From assembly GCA_015143295.1 (NCBI GenBank), contig CM026554.1, forward strand, positions 30,331,531 through 30,395,530: DNA of 64,000 nt, given 5' to 3'. Origin of the DNA: Tetracentron sinense. Lineage: Eukaryota; Streptophyta; Magnoliopsida; Trochodendrales; Trochodendraceae. Shown piece after piece: positions 21,746 through 33,044 of the stretch. The notes under the pieces were generated by a model. That model did no database searches. It saw only the letters and a program-made list of their open reading frames with translations, and was not told the origin of the DNA. Both the position numbers and the translations under genes were made by a program. Every line of letters begins with the position of its first letter. Position 1 is the stretch's first letter.

Positions 21746-23491
21746 ATGTAGCTCTAGTGTGATCTTCAATGAATGTAACAAAGCAATCGAACTCATAAGG
21801 CTAGACCCCCACACATCAGAGTAAATTAGGGAAAACAATTCATAATGTCTGCTCATGTGCGAAGGATAAGTAGCCTGAACATACTTAGATAATTGACATA
21901 CATCACATTGCAATTGTTTGTTTTCCACACATAGATGTAAAGAACCAATTCCAAGAAACATTGTAGTTAAAGTTTGCAAAGGAATATGAACAAGACAAGC
22001 ATGCCACAAGGCAATACTTGAATCATTACCAAAAAAAACAGAATGACAAGCAGTAGATGAAGGATAGGATGCTAGTATTTGTCCCTGTTAAAGGAGGTAT
22101 AGTTCAATCCATACTCATATTTCGAGCCAAAGACCCTCATCGTTTTCAAGTCCTGAAAAAGGACTCATAGTCCCTCAATATTTTTCAAGTCCTGGAAAAC
22201 AAATTGAGTAGGAAAAGGTGACTCGGCAGTTCAGTTTTTTGTTTGAGCTACAAACAAAACAACAAGTTAATAGCTATGCGAGGAGCATGTAATGATGTAA
22301 AACATTAGACAATGTCAAAGAAGAAGAAAGAATAGAGGAACCAACACTTTCAACAGGAGTAAGGGACCAATTGCAAGATGAAAATTCTTACAAACTGGGA
22401 AGGAAACAATGAGAGAACAAGTTGATTACCTGTCATGTGGTTAGAAGCTCCTGAATCAATTAATCAAAAAGGTGACTGGGAAGAGAAGCAATGCAATGCG
22501 GTATCTGATGGCCCGGAAGTGGATGCCATTGGGGAAGAGGCAACACTAGTATAGTCATGCTGAAGAGGAGGACAACACTGCTCTCAATACTACTGAAACT
22601 CCAGAACATCTTCCCTAGTAATGGCAACAGTCTTAGTAGAGGTAGGTCCACGGAGACCTCAATATCTGTAACCTGCGGATCAGGCACATTCATCAACATA
22701 CACAATAAGAGCATATGTAGACAATCTCCGGCTAGGATATCCATGAAGTTTGTAACAAGAGTCATCAGTCAAGCGTGTAACCAGATTTGTTACAGTAGTA
22801 GAATAACAGACGACCACGGCCCCCAGGTCCTCGTTGATGGCAAAGGTTGCATGGTACTAAACAGATATAGACTGCAATGATTGAGTAGTAGACACCAAGG
22901 TACGGCTATCCTTCTAACTGTGAATATGGAGTAAGCAACCTTAAGGGATGGATAGTAGTAGTAGCCATGATCTGGGTACGGAGCTGTGCATAAGCATCAC
23001 GTAAACCAGCAAGAAAGTCAAAAATCTGATATAGCTCATTCTGGCCACGTTGAATCTCAGAGCTCTTAGCATATAGGAATTGTGAAAGAAGCTCACAGTA
23101 ACTTATCTCTCCCCATCGACTTTTAAAACTCCTATAATATTGCGCAAGTGTCATAGTCCTTGTTAATGGAGGGCAATCTCCCCTCGTAGTTTATATATTC
23201 ACGTCGACCATATTCTTCTTTAACCCATATGTTTCTTTTAGGGATTCCCATAAACTAGAAGCCATATCATAAAACATGCAACTTGCAGCAATATCAGGTT
23301 CCATGGAGTTTAGAATTTGTCCCATGACTGCATCATTCTTGGAATCCCATGCTTCTTGATAAATTCATTTTCGTCATCAAAATCGGGCCTTGCAATCTTT
23401 CACGTAAAATAACCCTATTTCTTTTCACCACTAACATACATTCTAACAGCCCAAGCAAGGTAATTGTTTTAGCAAATTTCATGATTGTGAT

Positions 23492-23753
23492 CATAGTAAC
23501 AAAGTCGGGGTTCGGAAATAATTCGGCAGGGATCTAGTTCGGAAAAAATCAGCAAAATTCGGCAAAGTTAAGAAAATTTTGGGAAAAAAATGGAAACAAT
23601 AAAAAAATTAATTAATAATAACAAAGAGAAAGTAACATGATACCAACCATAATTACCAAATCGGAGTTCGAGAACTATTCGTCTAAGAAAAACTTCAAAA
23701 AAAGGCAAATTTCAGAAAATTCGAAAATAAATTGACAAAAATCGAGCAAGATA

Positions 23754-23825
<72 letters not shown>

Positions 23826-24034
23826 ACAAACATATTTCATATGATTAGATATTTATTCGGGATTTTTTTAAAAAGTCGTTAATAATTTGTGTTTAAATCG
23901 TAAAATTCACAACTTTTTGAAAAATTTGTGATTTTTTCAAAAAGTTTCGAATAGTTTGGGAATTAATCATTCGACGAAAAAGTCGCATGTTATTCGGGAC
24001 TTTTTGAAAAAATTGGAGAACTTTGTTGCTATTG
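23492..24034. mobile_element. Degenerate hAT-like element(s) nested in copia gag
   Basis: Left end CATAGTAACAAAGTCGGGG, right end GAACTTTGTTGCTATTG. A second CATAATTACCAAATCGGAG start at 23648 suggests two related copies, one truncated. It contains a long AT microsatellite. I found no convincing target duplication. Confidence 0.65.
23756..23821. repeat. (AT)n microsatellite, over 60 bp
   Basis: Uninterrupted AT repeat across a whole 60-base stretch and its edges. The longest simple repeat of the window. Confidence 0.95.
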
Positions 24035-24613
24035 ATGAACAAAAGGGTGTTAGAGTGCCCTTGAGAGGTTCTGAAATCCATTGATGACATCGAATATATA
24101 CGAATCACAACCAGAGAAAAAAGAAAGAAAGAAAAAAAAATTAAAGAACAGCTTATAAACGTAGTCATAAAATCAAACAGCATATAAGAATAGATACAAG
24201 GTCATTGGTCACAACATGAGCTTCTCTTTTTGTACATAACTCGACATATTCAAAAAGGAAAAAACCCAAGAGGCATGTAACCACGATGTTTCAGGTCGAA
24301 AAACTCAACAAAGCATCTAATTTGATGCCGAATACAACTCCAGTACGAGAGAAACCTCGAAAAGGACAGATTCGGTAATGGGGTTTCGAATCAACCCTAA
24401 GCTTGTGACAATTTCAGCATACAAATTTGGAACAACAGGAAATTGCCATGAGGAGGAAAATATGGGCCTCGAAATAAAACCTCTTTCAGGTCAAGGAAAA
24501 ATCGTCCATATGTACTGATGGCAACATCCCTGCTGCTAACGTCAGCACCTGGTTTGGGCAGAACTGTTCAAAACAAACTAACAAAGTGACACAGAAAACC
24601 TTCAAGATCTGAT

Positions 24614-24628
24614 GCTCTAATACCAACA
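24614..24628 (-). promoter_or_regulatory. Primer-binding site of copia element (initiator tRNA-Met type)
   Basis: Minus strand TTGGTATTAGAGC follows the 5' LTR by about 2 nt. It resembles TGGTATCAGAGC, the complement of plant initiator tRNA-Met used by many copia elements, with one change. Confidence 0.8.
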
Positions 24629-25114
24629 TGACATATCAGATGTTAGAGAGGTTTTCTGTAGGGTTAAGGGGATGGAGAAGAGAAGGAGAGGAGAAAATAT
24701 ATTTATTGGACAATTAAAAATTACCCTACTACAAAGAGGAATTAATATTTATTTTAGCTAGGATTTTGAAATAAGAAGTATGCCTAACAGAGTTGGGGTT
24801 CGGGAATAATTTGGCAGGGGACAATTTTTGGAAAATTGAGAAAAAAGAAATAAATTAATAATTATAAAAATATACCCAACAATTTGATTAGATAATATAC
24901 AAAATAAGTAGTTCACTTGTCGAATTAAACAAATTATTCACGTTTTTTACAATTTATACGTGAATTTCACAAATAACTCAGTAGGGGTAAAATTCGTGAA
25001 TAATTCGGCAGGGGTAAAATTTGCATCCACAAATTTTACAAAAATTCGGCGAATTTTATTACTATAAAAGCCCAACATAAGAAGAAAATAAGGCCCAACA
25101 TAGGAAGCACAACA
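24629..25114 (-). repeat. Copia 5' LTR carrying an inserted hAT element
   Basis: Matches 16809-17026 on both sides of the insertion at about 24786-25064. Minus-strand start TGTTGTGCTTCCTATGTTGG and end GATATGTCA. Without the insertion it is about 210 bp, close to the 218-bp partner. Confidence 0.85.
24786..25064. mobile_element. hAT-like MITE within copia 5' LTR
   Basis: Decayed left end TAACAGAGTTGGGGTTCGGG and right end GCGAATTTTATTACTAT match the family. The partner LTR lacks it, so the insertion is certain. The target duplication has decayed. Confidence 0.7.
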
Positions 25115-26084
25115 ACATATGCCACCGGCATGCAAACTTTAGAAGAAGCCCTTAGTTCTAACTCTGCATGATAAAATCATCACCTTAATCTAACTGAAAA
25201 GCAAACCCAACTTAAGTTCCTCTTGTAGTTCTAGTAATTTAAATCTTTAGAAGGAAAAAAAAAACATTTTCTTACAAGAAAAAGCATGAGAAGTATAGTT
25301 AAGAAATCAGCTAATATTGAAAAATAAAGGATATAACAGAATCTACCATCTGCTTGTACCAATTTCCAGCTATTAACATTCCAAAACAATCCAAATATAG
25401 ACCAAATGGCATATACAAAATGCAAGATGATGCTATCTAAATTCCAATTTCAATCCCCTTGAAAATCAATCTTGGAAGGATAGTTTAAAATTACTTAGCT
25501 AGCAATGTCATTCTATTCAAGGTCGATATCTTGTTATAGGCACAGATATAAACAAAGACAATGTTTACCACATCACGATCCACTACAAGTTGCGTCATAC
25601 GGTCATACCTACATCTTTACTAGCTCTTTTGATGGAGAAAAATTGCATAAACAAAAAATATATATATATATATATATATAACTAAATGGCAAGATCAATA
25701 CTGATAAGATTCTTCCACCGTTAGTAAATGATATAGTCAGCTCTTACATGTCCGAGCAGTACATGCACTATTGACCCACACCATCTATTTTATTGGCAAT
25801 CTCTTGAATGGCCAACAGATTCACAAGGCTGCATCATCCTAGTCATCCGAGCTATCACTTAATTTTCACAACAGAGTTCATTTCACTTTATTAGGATCAT
25901 TCAAATGGTGTATTACAGTTTATGAACATCCAAGAGAGACCCTACACCTATTGGAAGGCTAATTGGGAATTATATCACCTACTAAATTGTATCAGGCTTG
26001 CATCCAATACTAAAGTATAAAAATAAATAACTGGTTAGATTTCGAGTACTTACATAGGAAGGCCTACGAAGCAAAGGTGATCCA
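25115..26084. other. Intergenic, 3' of BolA1-like gene
   Basis: Includes an AT microsatellite (about 25657-25680). No gene seen. The part close to 26084 is the likely 3' UTR of the minus-strand gene. Confidence 0.5.
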
Positions 26085-26393
26085 TTAACTCCCCCCAGCT
26101 TCTTGAGGAGTCTTCGCCAAAATAGAGAGCGCATGCAATCCAGACTGAAGTTCTTCTGCCAATAGATCATAGACCATCCGATGGCGTTTCACAAGATTTT
26201 GCCCATCAAATTTCGAAGAGACAATCTTCACATTAAAATGGGTCTCATTAGCACTATCCTTAACTGCCGCATGGCCTGCGTGCTGGTAAGAAACATCCTC
26301 AACTTCTAGCACGCTTGCTTCCAATGCAGATTGCAACTTCTGCTTGATTCTGTTTGCTCTGGATAGCATAACATTTGCTCCTCGGGAACCCAT
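26085..26393 (-). CDS. BOLA1: BolA-like protein (BolA1-type)
   Basis: A single 102-codon frame with no internal intron. Residues 6-95 form a BolA domain: N-terminal helix SRANRIKQKLQSALEAS, strand LEVEDVSYQHAGHA, an ETHFNVKIVSSKFDGQ strand-turn, then LVKRHRMVYDLLAEEL with the conserved RH, and GLHALSILAKTP. The invariant His of RHR is the residue used in BolA-monothiol glutaredoxin complexes. Plant BolAs act with class II glutaredoxins in iron-sulfur cluster handling or redox sensing; BolA1 of Arabidopsis is organellar, but this copy has only about 10 residues before the domain and no obvious transit peptide, so location is open. Length fits the family. A GTAAGT donor at about 27856 could mark a 5' UTR intron. 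BolA2 and SufE-BolA fusions are less likely given the EVEDVSYQHAGH and ALSILAKTP features. Confidence 0.88.
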   Translation of the reverse strand: MGSRGANVMLSRANRIKQKLQSALEASVLEVEDVSYQHAGHAAVKDSANETHFNVKIVSSKFDGQNLVKRHRMVYDLLAEELQSGLHALSILAKTPQEAGGS

Positions 26394-26744
26394 TGTTCTT
26401 CTATATTCTGTTATTTTGAGCTCCCAAAAACCAAGAGTTCAGGGAATCTTTATCAGATTGATTTTTCTTCAAAAAAATACATAATCTTCTTTTGCTTCTT
26501 AAAATGTTTTCACAAGTAAAATCACAAGGTCGATTCCTCATTGTTCAAACTTCTGTATGTGTACGTGCCCGGGTGTTTGTGTTTGTATTTATGTCGTGGT
26601 GGATTGAGTCTCAAGTATAGACATAAGTTAATTAGCTAAAAATGCCTATTAGATAATGTCCCATACAATGATTTAGGCCCATGTACCACTGGCTAATAGC
26701 ATAAGGGATAAAGAACAGCATCAAACAAACAAATTAGGTCTTGA

Positions 26745-26991
26745 CTATGGTGGCATTTGGATTGGATTTTTTAGGCCAAAAATCAATTATGATAAAATTG
26801 ATTGTGTAGAAATGATCAAATAATCATTTTTTCAAATAATAGTGTTAGGAGAATACGAAGTTGAGAGACTCACCTACGCATTCTCCGAACAATATTATTT
26901 GAAAAAATGATTATTTGACCATTAATTTCTACACAATCAATTTTAACAGAATTGGTTTTTGGCCAAAAAAATCCAATCCAAACGCCCCATA
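26745..26991. mobile_element. Fold-back MITE upstream of BolA1-like gene
   Basis: Arms of about 95 bp are inverted copies: left TGGATTGGATTTTTTAGGCC and right GGCCAAAAAAATCCAATCCA, continuing through AATCAATT, TTGTGTAGAAAT and AAATAATCATTTTTTCAAAT to the centre. Loop about 50 bp. No clear target duplication. It would sit in the promoter or 5' UTR intron of the BolA gene. Confidence 0.85.
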
Positions 26992-27856
26992 TGTTTCTAA
27001 AATCATCTAGATATTGAAGGTCCCAATAGCCTCCCGCCAAAATTTCTCATCAGAAATTTGGAAGATTTCTCAGAGAAAAAACAGTTCAATGCTATGTTTC
27101 TATTACTCTTAATCGAGTTTCAAACCCTCAAAGATTCAATCACAACTATTATTTTTTATAGTAAAAAAATAAAAAATTCTCAAGGAAAGTTTTATACCTG
27201 AAAATCTTAGCCAAATATTTTCCAAAATCAACCTATGTAATTTTGAAAAGAAAAAATAAAGTGGAATTTTATCAGCCATTAAAATCATTAATATCCAAAC
27301 ATTACTTTCTCTTTGCAGAAAAAAAAGGACCTTCTTAATTGGTTAATCTTAAAATCATTTTCTTCCAATTTTCACCACCCTTTACATTTTTTTCGAGGAA
27401 AAAGAAAAACTCAAAAGGGTTTCTGTTTTCAGAGAGCCATTGATTCCTTAGATTCAAACTTAGCTGTAGACTATTCTCTAATCTCACACTTCTTTTCAAG
27501 CTCAGACCAATGAAAGAGCTCCCAAAAATTCAAAAGGGTTCCTATTAGCTATTCAATCATTAATATCTCAATATCATCTTCTGCACAAACAAAAATAAAT
27601 ATATAAGAAAATAGTAATTGTAAATCTTACTGCATCTCTGAAGTTATTACAGAAAACCCACATTCCAACATGATCTCTAAAGATTTTAGTAAGAGAAAAC
27701 GATTATCTCTCCCTCTCTCTCAGCCACAAAACAGGATCAAAGAAATCTAAAACGAAAAACAGTTAAACACCTACTAAAGATCTAGCAGGGTAATCAAGGA
27801 AACCATTAGAGTAGAGATTATTTGAAGAAAACGAAGAGGTTGTAAGGAGAACTTAC

Positions 27857-27900
27857 AGTTGCAGGTAGGTCTCAGACGGTACTTCAGTCATTCTGCTAGG
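27857..27900 (-). promoter_or_regulatory. Candidate 5' UTR exon and donor of the BolA1-like gene
   Basis: The minus strand gives CCTACCTGCAACT|GTAAGTTCTCC, a strong donor, about 1.46 kb upstream of the BolA ATG. Acceptor-like AG sites occur just before the ATG (AAAATAACAG, 26406-26415). Only transcript data could confirm it. Confidence 0.3.
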
Positions 27901-27970
27901 TTAAGGATACGATTCAGAAAACGAAACGGAAATTAAAACATTTTTTTCTAAAGAAAAAAAAATCGTGGAT

Positions 27971-27995
27971 TGCGGTGAGCGTGGATCGAACACGC

Positions 27996-28038
<43 letters not shown>

Positions 28039-28043
28039 CCCGC
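27971..28043 (-). tRNA. tRNA-Phe (GAA anticodon)
   Basis: 73 nt with discriminator A. Acceptor GCGGGGA against TCACCGC (one G-A opposition at 5-68). D-arm AGCTCAGTTGGGAGAGC, anticodon loop ACTGAAGAT with GAA, T-arm GTTCGATCC. No intron, no CCA. Matches plant nuclear tRNA-Phe as I recall it. A run of T follows on the minus strand (27954-27960). Confidence 0.95.
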
Positions 28044-28503
28044 AGATTGGTTAATTGATAACTACACAAAACTATATTTTATTATCATGTAATATTCCTC
28101 TCCTCCAAACACTGATCACGCCAATGGTACAATTCTAGACGGTCTGATTATACTTTAATTTGTCAGCATTAATCTCCTAAAATTTACTAAGTCTTTATTT
28201 AGACAAAAAAAATTGGTGATGGGTGTAAACATCTCGATTAAATTAAAAGAAGAAATATGCCACATGTCAAGCTTTTAAAGTGCCGCTCACTAGAAGTAAA
28301 ATATGGTCATTGCCTTATGGTATGATTGAGTTTACCCAAAAGCTAGATGATAATGGCATAGAAAACAAACCAAAAAGTGATTATGGAGTGAAAGCATCCA
28401 AGCAAGGATATCTTGCAAACTTTAAACGAATCAAGTTTAGGTTAAGGCTATAATTCAATTGTTAAATCTAAAAGTAGAGGAGTCCAACAATCATCATTAT
28501 ACT
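28044..28503. other. Intergenic, nothing recognised
   Basis: 5' flank of the tRNA-Phe gene. No open frame with family features. Confidence 0.4.
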
Positions 28504-29034
28504 AACAATGTTTTAATTAAAAGTAATTATTTTTTAATAATTTCTTATGGGTCAAACATATAACTCGGGATGAATCAGTTCGAATGGTTTGACCCGACAT
28601 AACCCGTGTGACATACAAATTTTTTAAACCCTTGATTCACCGCAAAAGCCAAATATAAAATATTTCAAAATATATAGAATCTCATATGTAAGTTCAAACT
28701 AAATCTATAGGCTCTTAAAGGGAGCCTAAGATCGAAAATAGCAAATTAGATTAATAATTAATGAATACAAAAAAAATGTAGAAAATTAAAATAAATAAAT
28801 AAAAAAAAAAAAAGGATTTTGAAATAAAACTCTACAAAATACATGGGAAGAAAGTGCACCAGAGAGGGTTTTTAATTGAATGTCATTATTTAAAAAAATA
28901 TATTTTTGTTACTTTTAAAATTTATATATATTTTTATTATTATATTAGTATTAACTATATATGGCATCACTTGACCTAATTAGTTCAACCCACTTGACCA
29001 ATCAATATTTGGTCTGATTTTTAAAACATTGTTT
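28504..29034. mobile_element. Possible inverted-repeat element, AACAATGTTTTAA ends
   Basis: Left AACAATGTTTTAATTAAAAG, right TTTTTAAAACATTGTT. Subterminal words TGGTTTGACC and GGGTTGAAC-type occur in both halves. The flanks TTATACTAA and TTATCTTAT agree only at 6 of 9, so the target duplication is doubtful. Confidence 0.4.
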
Positions 29035-29145
29035 TATCTTATACAATTTTGCAATATATTATAATAATTTACATGTATCTATTCTGTGATTAAATCATAA
29101 TATTTTTAGCAATAGTGGGACCCGTCACTAATCTTCAATACCCAA

Positions 29146-31468
29146 TGTAAGCACCCAATTTTTACACCCCTCCTAAACTAAGGTTAAGCTCTTTAATCAT
29201 GGTTAATCTCAATTAAACCCTAGGTCAACTCTGAGTCAACCCTAGGTCCAACTTAAAACAACCCTAGCCTAGCCTAGCTAAACCTAAGACCTATAGGTGA
29301 CCAAACCAAGCCCCATAGGGCCTAAACCTGTAGACAAACAACCCTAGGCCCATATGCCCACAGACCCTAGCAAAGCCCTAGGAGGGGGCCCAGCCCTAAA
29401 AATTCAAAAATTTTAGGAATGTCGGTAGATCACATATTTGCCTTGTAGAATAATAGCGGTACTGGAATTACCGTCATTCTCAGTTTACGTAAAATCAGAC
29501 TCCACCTACTCCCTCAATGCACTAAGCACGCCTCTGGCCACCCCACACGCCTCACCTCCGCCCAACCCTGTCCTTATCCCCTTCGTGTCCCTAGACTCCC
29601 CTTCTATAAATCTGAACTCCATCTCACTTCATCTAGAAGAAAAAGGAAAAAAAACAAGAAAAAAATCCAAAGATTTCGAAAATCCCCAAGAAAATCTTCT
29701 AGAGAAAACACTGCCAAATTCTCCCACAACCCCCTGTTTAATCTTCTATCCAACGGGACCCTGAGTAATAGCTAAAGCCACCCTTGTCAGAAAGGAGTCC
29801 CTCCCAGTAGCACACCACCACCGGAGATGCCATCATCCTTGTCGAAGGTGTATCAGCAGGGTAGGGATCTCCCCTACCCCAAAATTTTTTTTTCTTTAAA
29901 ATCCCCTGTGAACCCCTGGTCCTAATCCAGGGGACTTTGTTTTTACTATTTTGCTCCTAACCCAAGAGCAGGGGTTCCCCTTGCCTTCCTCGTAGGCAGG
30001 GGACCCCCTCAAGGGTGGAAACCTCAGCTTCATAACCTTGGCACCGATTTAATCGCCTCCTAGGCAGGACCCTCTCATGCATAAGGGATTCCCTAAAAGT
30101 AGCAAGGTACAGTGCCAAGGGAGAAAACTTCATTTCTGGAAAAAAAATCGATAATGACGGTAGAATAACTACCGCCATCCAAGAATTGTGTTAGTGTAGT
30201 GGCCTCAGGCCATAGGTGGTGGGCCCCTTGTCCATTCTAGGACCTAAGTTAGGTCTCTAAGATATTTCTTCATCATCACTGGTCCTTCCAGGCTCCTCGG
30301 ATCATTCTAATTATAGTTAAAATCTACTAAACCAAAGAAGACAAAATGTCGGTGAACAATTTACCGACATTCTGAGTTTTCTTCTGATTGCTGATAATTG
30401 CCCAATACAGACCAGACCAAAGGCCCAGACCAGTCCCAGGACTTGTCTCGAAGTCCTCTAATTAACCCTAAGGGTCCAGGACCCTCTAGGTATCACCCTC
30501 GAGCTTCCCTCAGGCCAACAAAGCCATTTCCAGAGGAAACTAGAAGTGGTGGTAAGCAGTTTACCGCTATTCCAGTTTTGTGAAGAATTGGAAGTGGCAT
30601 GTAAACAGTTTACCGCCAATCCAAATTTCTATTTGAATGGGCCTTGCACAGGACCCAGAGCAGGTAGGAGGCCATTCTAGGCCCTATCATGCTACCTAGA
30701 CCCTCTCCTGACTGGACGAAAACCTTAACTGGGGTTAAACTTAATCCAAGTTAACTTTTAACCATGGTTAATAATATTTAACCTTGGAAAAAATCTAAAA
30801 ATTTTCTAAGAATGTAAAAAATGCAAAATTGATCAAAAATATGACATTGGACCCTTTTAACCATGGTTAGCAGTCCTAACCATGGTTAACTCGCGACTTA
30901 ACTCTAGTTAAGCAACATTTGGCTCCGAGACCAATCTTCAGCCTCCGAGCTCAACCATTGGCCTCCGGGCCCATCTTTTGGCCTCTGGGCCCATGCCTTG
31001 GCCTCTAGGCCCAAACTCTAATTCATGCACTTGACCACCCGGTCAATCAAACCTTAGTCCCCGTACTAAGCCTTAGCCACCCCAATGCACACACACACTC
31101 CCCTTGCACGGCATGGGCTCATGTGCCAGAACAACGTTCGGTCTAATCTCACCCATGTGAGTACGTAGGTAATCCTACCCGAGTTCGACCCTAGTTAGGA
31201 TTTTCTTCTTTTTTGGATTAGTACACTCTAAAATTTGAGCATTTGAATAAAAAATTGACATTAATTTGGCTTATACCTAGGGAGTAGGTAACCATTGTTA
31301 AATGGGGGTCCCAGGGTGCTAACACCTTCTCTGAGACTTAATCGAACCTCTTACCTAGACTCTTATGTAAACCATAAGACCTTATCTATATTCGGGACTT
31401 ATCCCTTAGAATTAATAAGCGGTGACTCAAACAAAAAACCCCTGTGGGGGCAAAAATCCGTGTTCACG
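29146..31468 (+). repeat. Tat-type gypsy LTR (5' LTR of the plus copy)
   Basis: Starts TGTAAGCACCCAATTTTTAC. The homologous LTRs read the same on the minus strand from 34922 and 52031. It ends near CCGTGTTCACG, matching GCTCACA of the partner. Contents in order: CCTAGG/GGTCAACC words, six imperfect TGNCGGTA/TACCGNCA palindromes (29418-30630), AACCATGGTTAA words (30761-30900) and GGCCTCCGGGCCC repeats (30918-31012). Confidence 0.85.
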
Positions 31469-31487
31469 GCTCTGGTGACTCTGCTGG
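31469..31487 (+). promoter_or_regulatory. Primer-binding-site-like sequence
   Basis: GCTCTGGTGACTCTGCTGGG directly follows the LTR. The minus-strand copy has the matching CTCTAGTGACTCTATTGGGG at the same place. The tRNA primer is not assigned here. Confidence 0.7.
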
Positions 31488-32352
31488 GTATTTTTATTGT
31501 AATAAAGGTTCAACCTGAAACCTAAGTTTAAGCCAAATAAACCTCAAAATTTTTCAAATACCTAAGTATTTAGCCTAATATTAATTTTTTAATCTCTTTG
31601 GGTGTATTTTATACTGTGCATATCATACATATCATAGTACTGTAATGACCCATGAAAACCCAGTAGACAGGCTTAATACGTTTACGACTGTTGGATGATT
31701 ATACTTAGTGTTAGAAGCTTAACAGTCTTGGAGGTATGTGGAATTATGCATGTTGAATAATTATCTTCAGGGAAGGATTCTGAACACTCCCGCTTACACC
31801 AATTATCCATTTTCAAGTATATTCTATACAAGGAAGCCGCATATATGGTGATAAGTGACCCTAATCCTTCTAGGAACACCTATATTACCTCAGCTTTAAG
31901 CATATAGAATAGGCTAAGAAATAGTCTACAAGCAGCCCACCTTGAGGGATACCCTAAACCCTAACCTACTTGCACCGTATACATGTCCCTAATCATGGTT
32001 GACTATCAGGGCACTCTTACCCAAGTAAGCATCCACCCAGGGGCATGTAATGAACCATACTTGTACTTGTAATAAAACACACCTGATCCTGTGTCTCGAC
32101 ATCACATATGAGGTTCAAATCTCAGGCAGATAAGTCTTCATAAAGACCTATTCCCAGCCTTGACCTGATAGGCCCCCAGTTCCCAAAAACCCAGGTAAGT
32201 CATACCGGACCTTTGTCCGATTGCCCTATTAGATCACATGTCCTCTGTCACACCCAATCAAAATAAAAAAGTACAATCATCATCACTAGTATCTTTGCAT
32301 TTGCATCTGCATACACATTACACTTACACAGAGTCTATCTTTGTCTATGTAG

Positions 32353-33040
32353 ATGGCAGGACCTTCAAAGATCGTTAAGTCAATGGTCCAACCGTCACAG
32401 CCCATGCATTTAACTTCTCAGACGACATGTGATAACAACCTCCAAAAAAAAATTTAAGCCCTCACTCCAAGTCAGCGTTTCACTTGAGTTCAGTACTACA
32501 AATGTAGTCCATCTTAGACCTATCCATGGTGAAACCAAATTGGCATCTCGTAAATGTCGATATCCAATGTTGGAACTCATCCTACATGGTATTCTGTTTT
32601 GGTTAGAACGAATTGTGTCTAACATTAGAAGAAATTCAGCTCATTCTAGGCTTAACCATGGATGGCGAAGCCATAGTACCCATGCTACAAGACAACATAC
32701 AAGACAGACCTCTCAAGGTTCTTGCATATCAAGTCTGCCTACTTGAAGCATTGTCCTAATGACTTTTACGAATCATATACCAATAAGTTATCTTGAGGAT
32801 CAGTACAATCACAAATGGAATCCTGATACCAGAACAGCTGAACTACTCGGTTTCAACGCCTTTGCACTGATAGTCATGTCTCAGTTGGTTTTTCCAAAGT
32901 ACCGTACCCTCGCTGACTCGGTACTGGTAGGGGTTATCAAAGACATGTGCAGCTCAGGAATAATTATCCCAGTAATCCTGTTAGAGTTTCATAGGGCTCT
33001 CAACCAAGCTGTAGACCGTCAAAAGGGTATCTTTCATGCC
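32353..33040 (+). pseudogene. ORF1 of Tat-type element, N-terminal half, broken
   Basis: Begins with an ATG at 32353 (MAGPSKIVKSMVQ). Frames then shift, giving KTDLSRFLHIKSAYLKH, the region around 32820-32900 with NAFALIVMSQLVFPKY, and GVIKDMCSSGIIIPVIL and KGIFHAS. The same blocks occur in the minus copy at 47852-47400. From memory, this resembles an uncharacterised plant domain (DUF7745-like) found in an extra frame upstream of gag in Tat/Ogre elements. Stops and indels break it. Confidence 0.65.
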
Positions 33041-33044
33041 AGTG

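Larger units (their letters stand above)
19861..22009 (-). pseudogene. Copia gag-pre-integrase and integrase, split by insertion
   Basis: From 22009 to 21738 the minus strand encodes the gag-pre-integrase block: WHACLVH, CDVCQLSKYVQATYP and SDVWG, with the paired Cys of the zinc site. After the 20415-21737 insertion it resumes with KTRDEFFSMFCTF and WGKYTFHSF-like residues, then GFAERKNHHHLDVTRSLF and CYLINHMPSRVLDGKSPLQ, which carry the integrase Glu region and the conserved PSRVL motif. Several frameshifts separate these pieces (20340, 20118). 19341-19860 continues in broken frames. Confidence 0.85.
22906..24090 (-). pseudogene. Copia gag, broken
   Basis: A Met at 24090 opens MSSMDFRTSQGHSNTLLFI, and the frame is then cut by a hAT element (23492-24034). 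It resumes with NYLAWAVRMYVSG (23455-23415), matching the NYxxW start of copia gag, a SWDKF/SMEPDI-like middle, and LAQYYRSFKSRWGEISY with FLAGLRDAYAQLRTQIM (23150-22960), which is the 'FLxGLNxxYxxxRxQI' signature. Stops occur throughout. 22010-22905 downstream contains the linker to the zinc region, poorly preserved. Confidence 0.8.
16809..25114 (-). mobile_element. Degenerate Ty1/copia retrotransposon with nested hAT elements
   Basis: Minus-strand order: 5' LTR (25114-24629), primer-binding site TTGGTATTAGAGC, gag, gag-pre-integrase zinc region, integrase, reverse transcriptase, RNase H, polypurine tract, 3' LTR (17026-16809). Integrase before RT is the copia order. All reading frames are broken by stops, indels and five inserted hAT elements (17238, 18292, 20415, 23492, 24786); a sixth sits on its 3' edge at 16198. 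LTRs are about 217 bp once the insertion in the 5' LTR is discounted. No clean 5-bp target duplication is left, because a hAT element altered one flank. Confidence 0.85.

Noticed and set aside
23492-24042. 8-bp target duplication for the element in copia gag
   Set aside because: Candidate flanks ATTGTGAT and ATGAACAA do not match well enough; two overlapping copies may have erased it.
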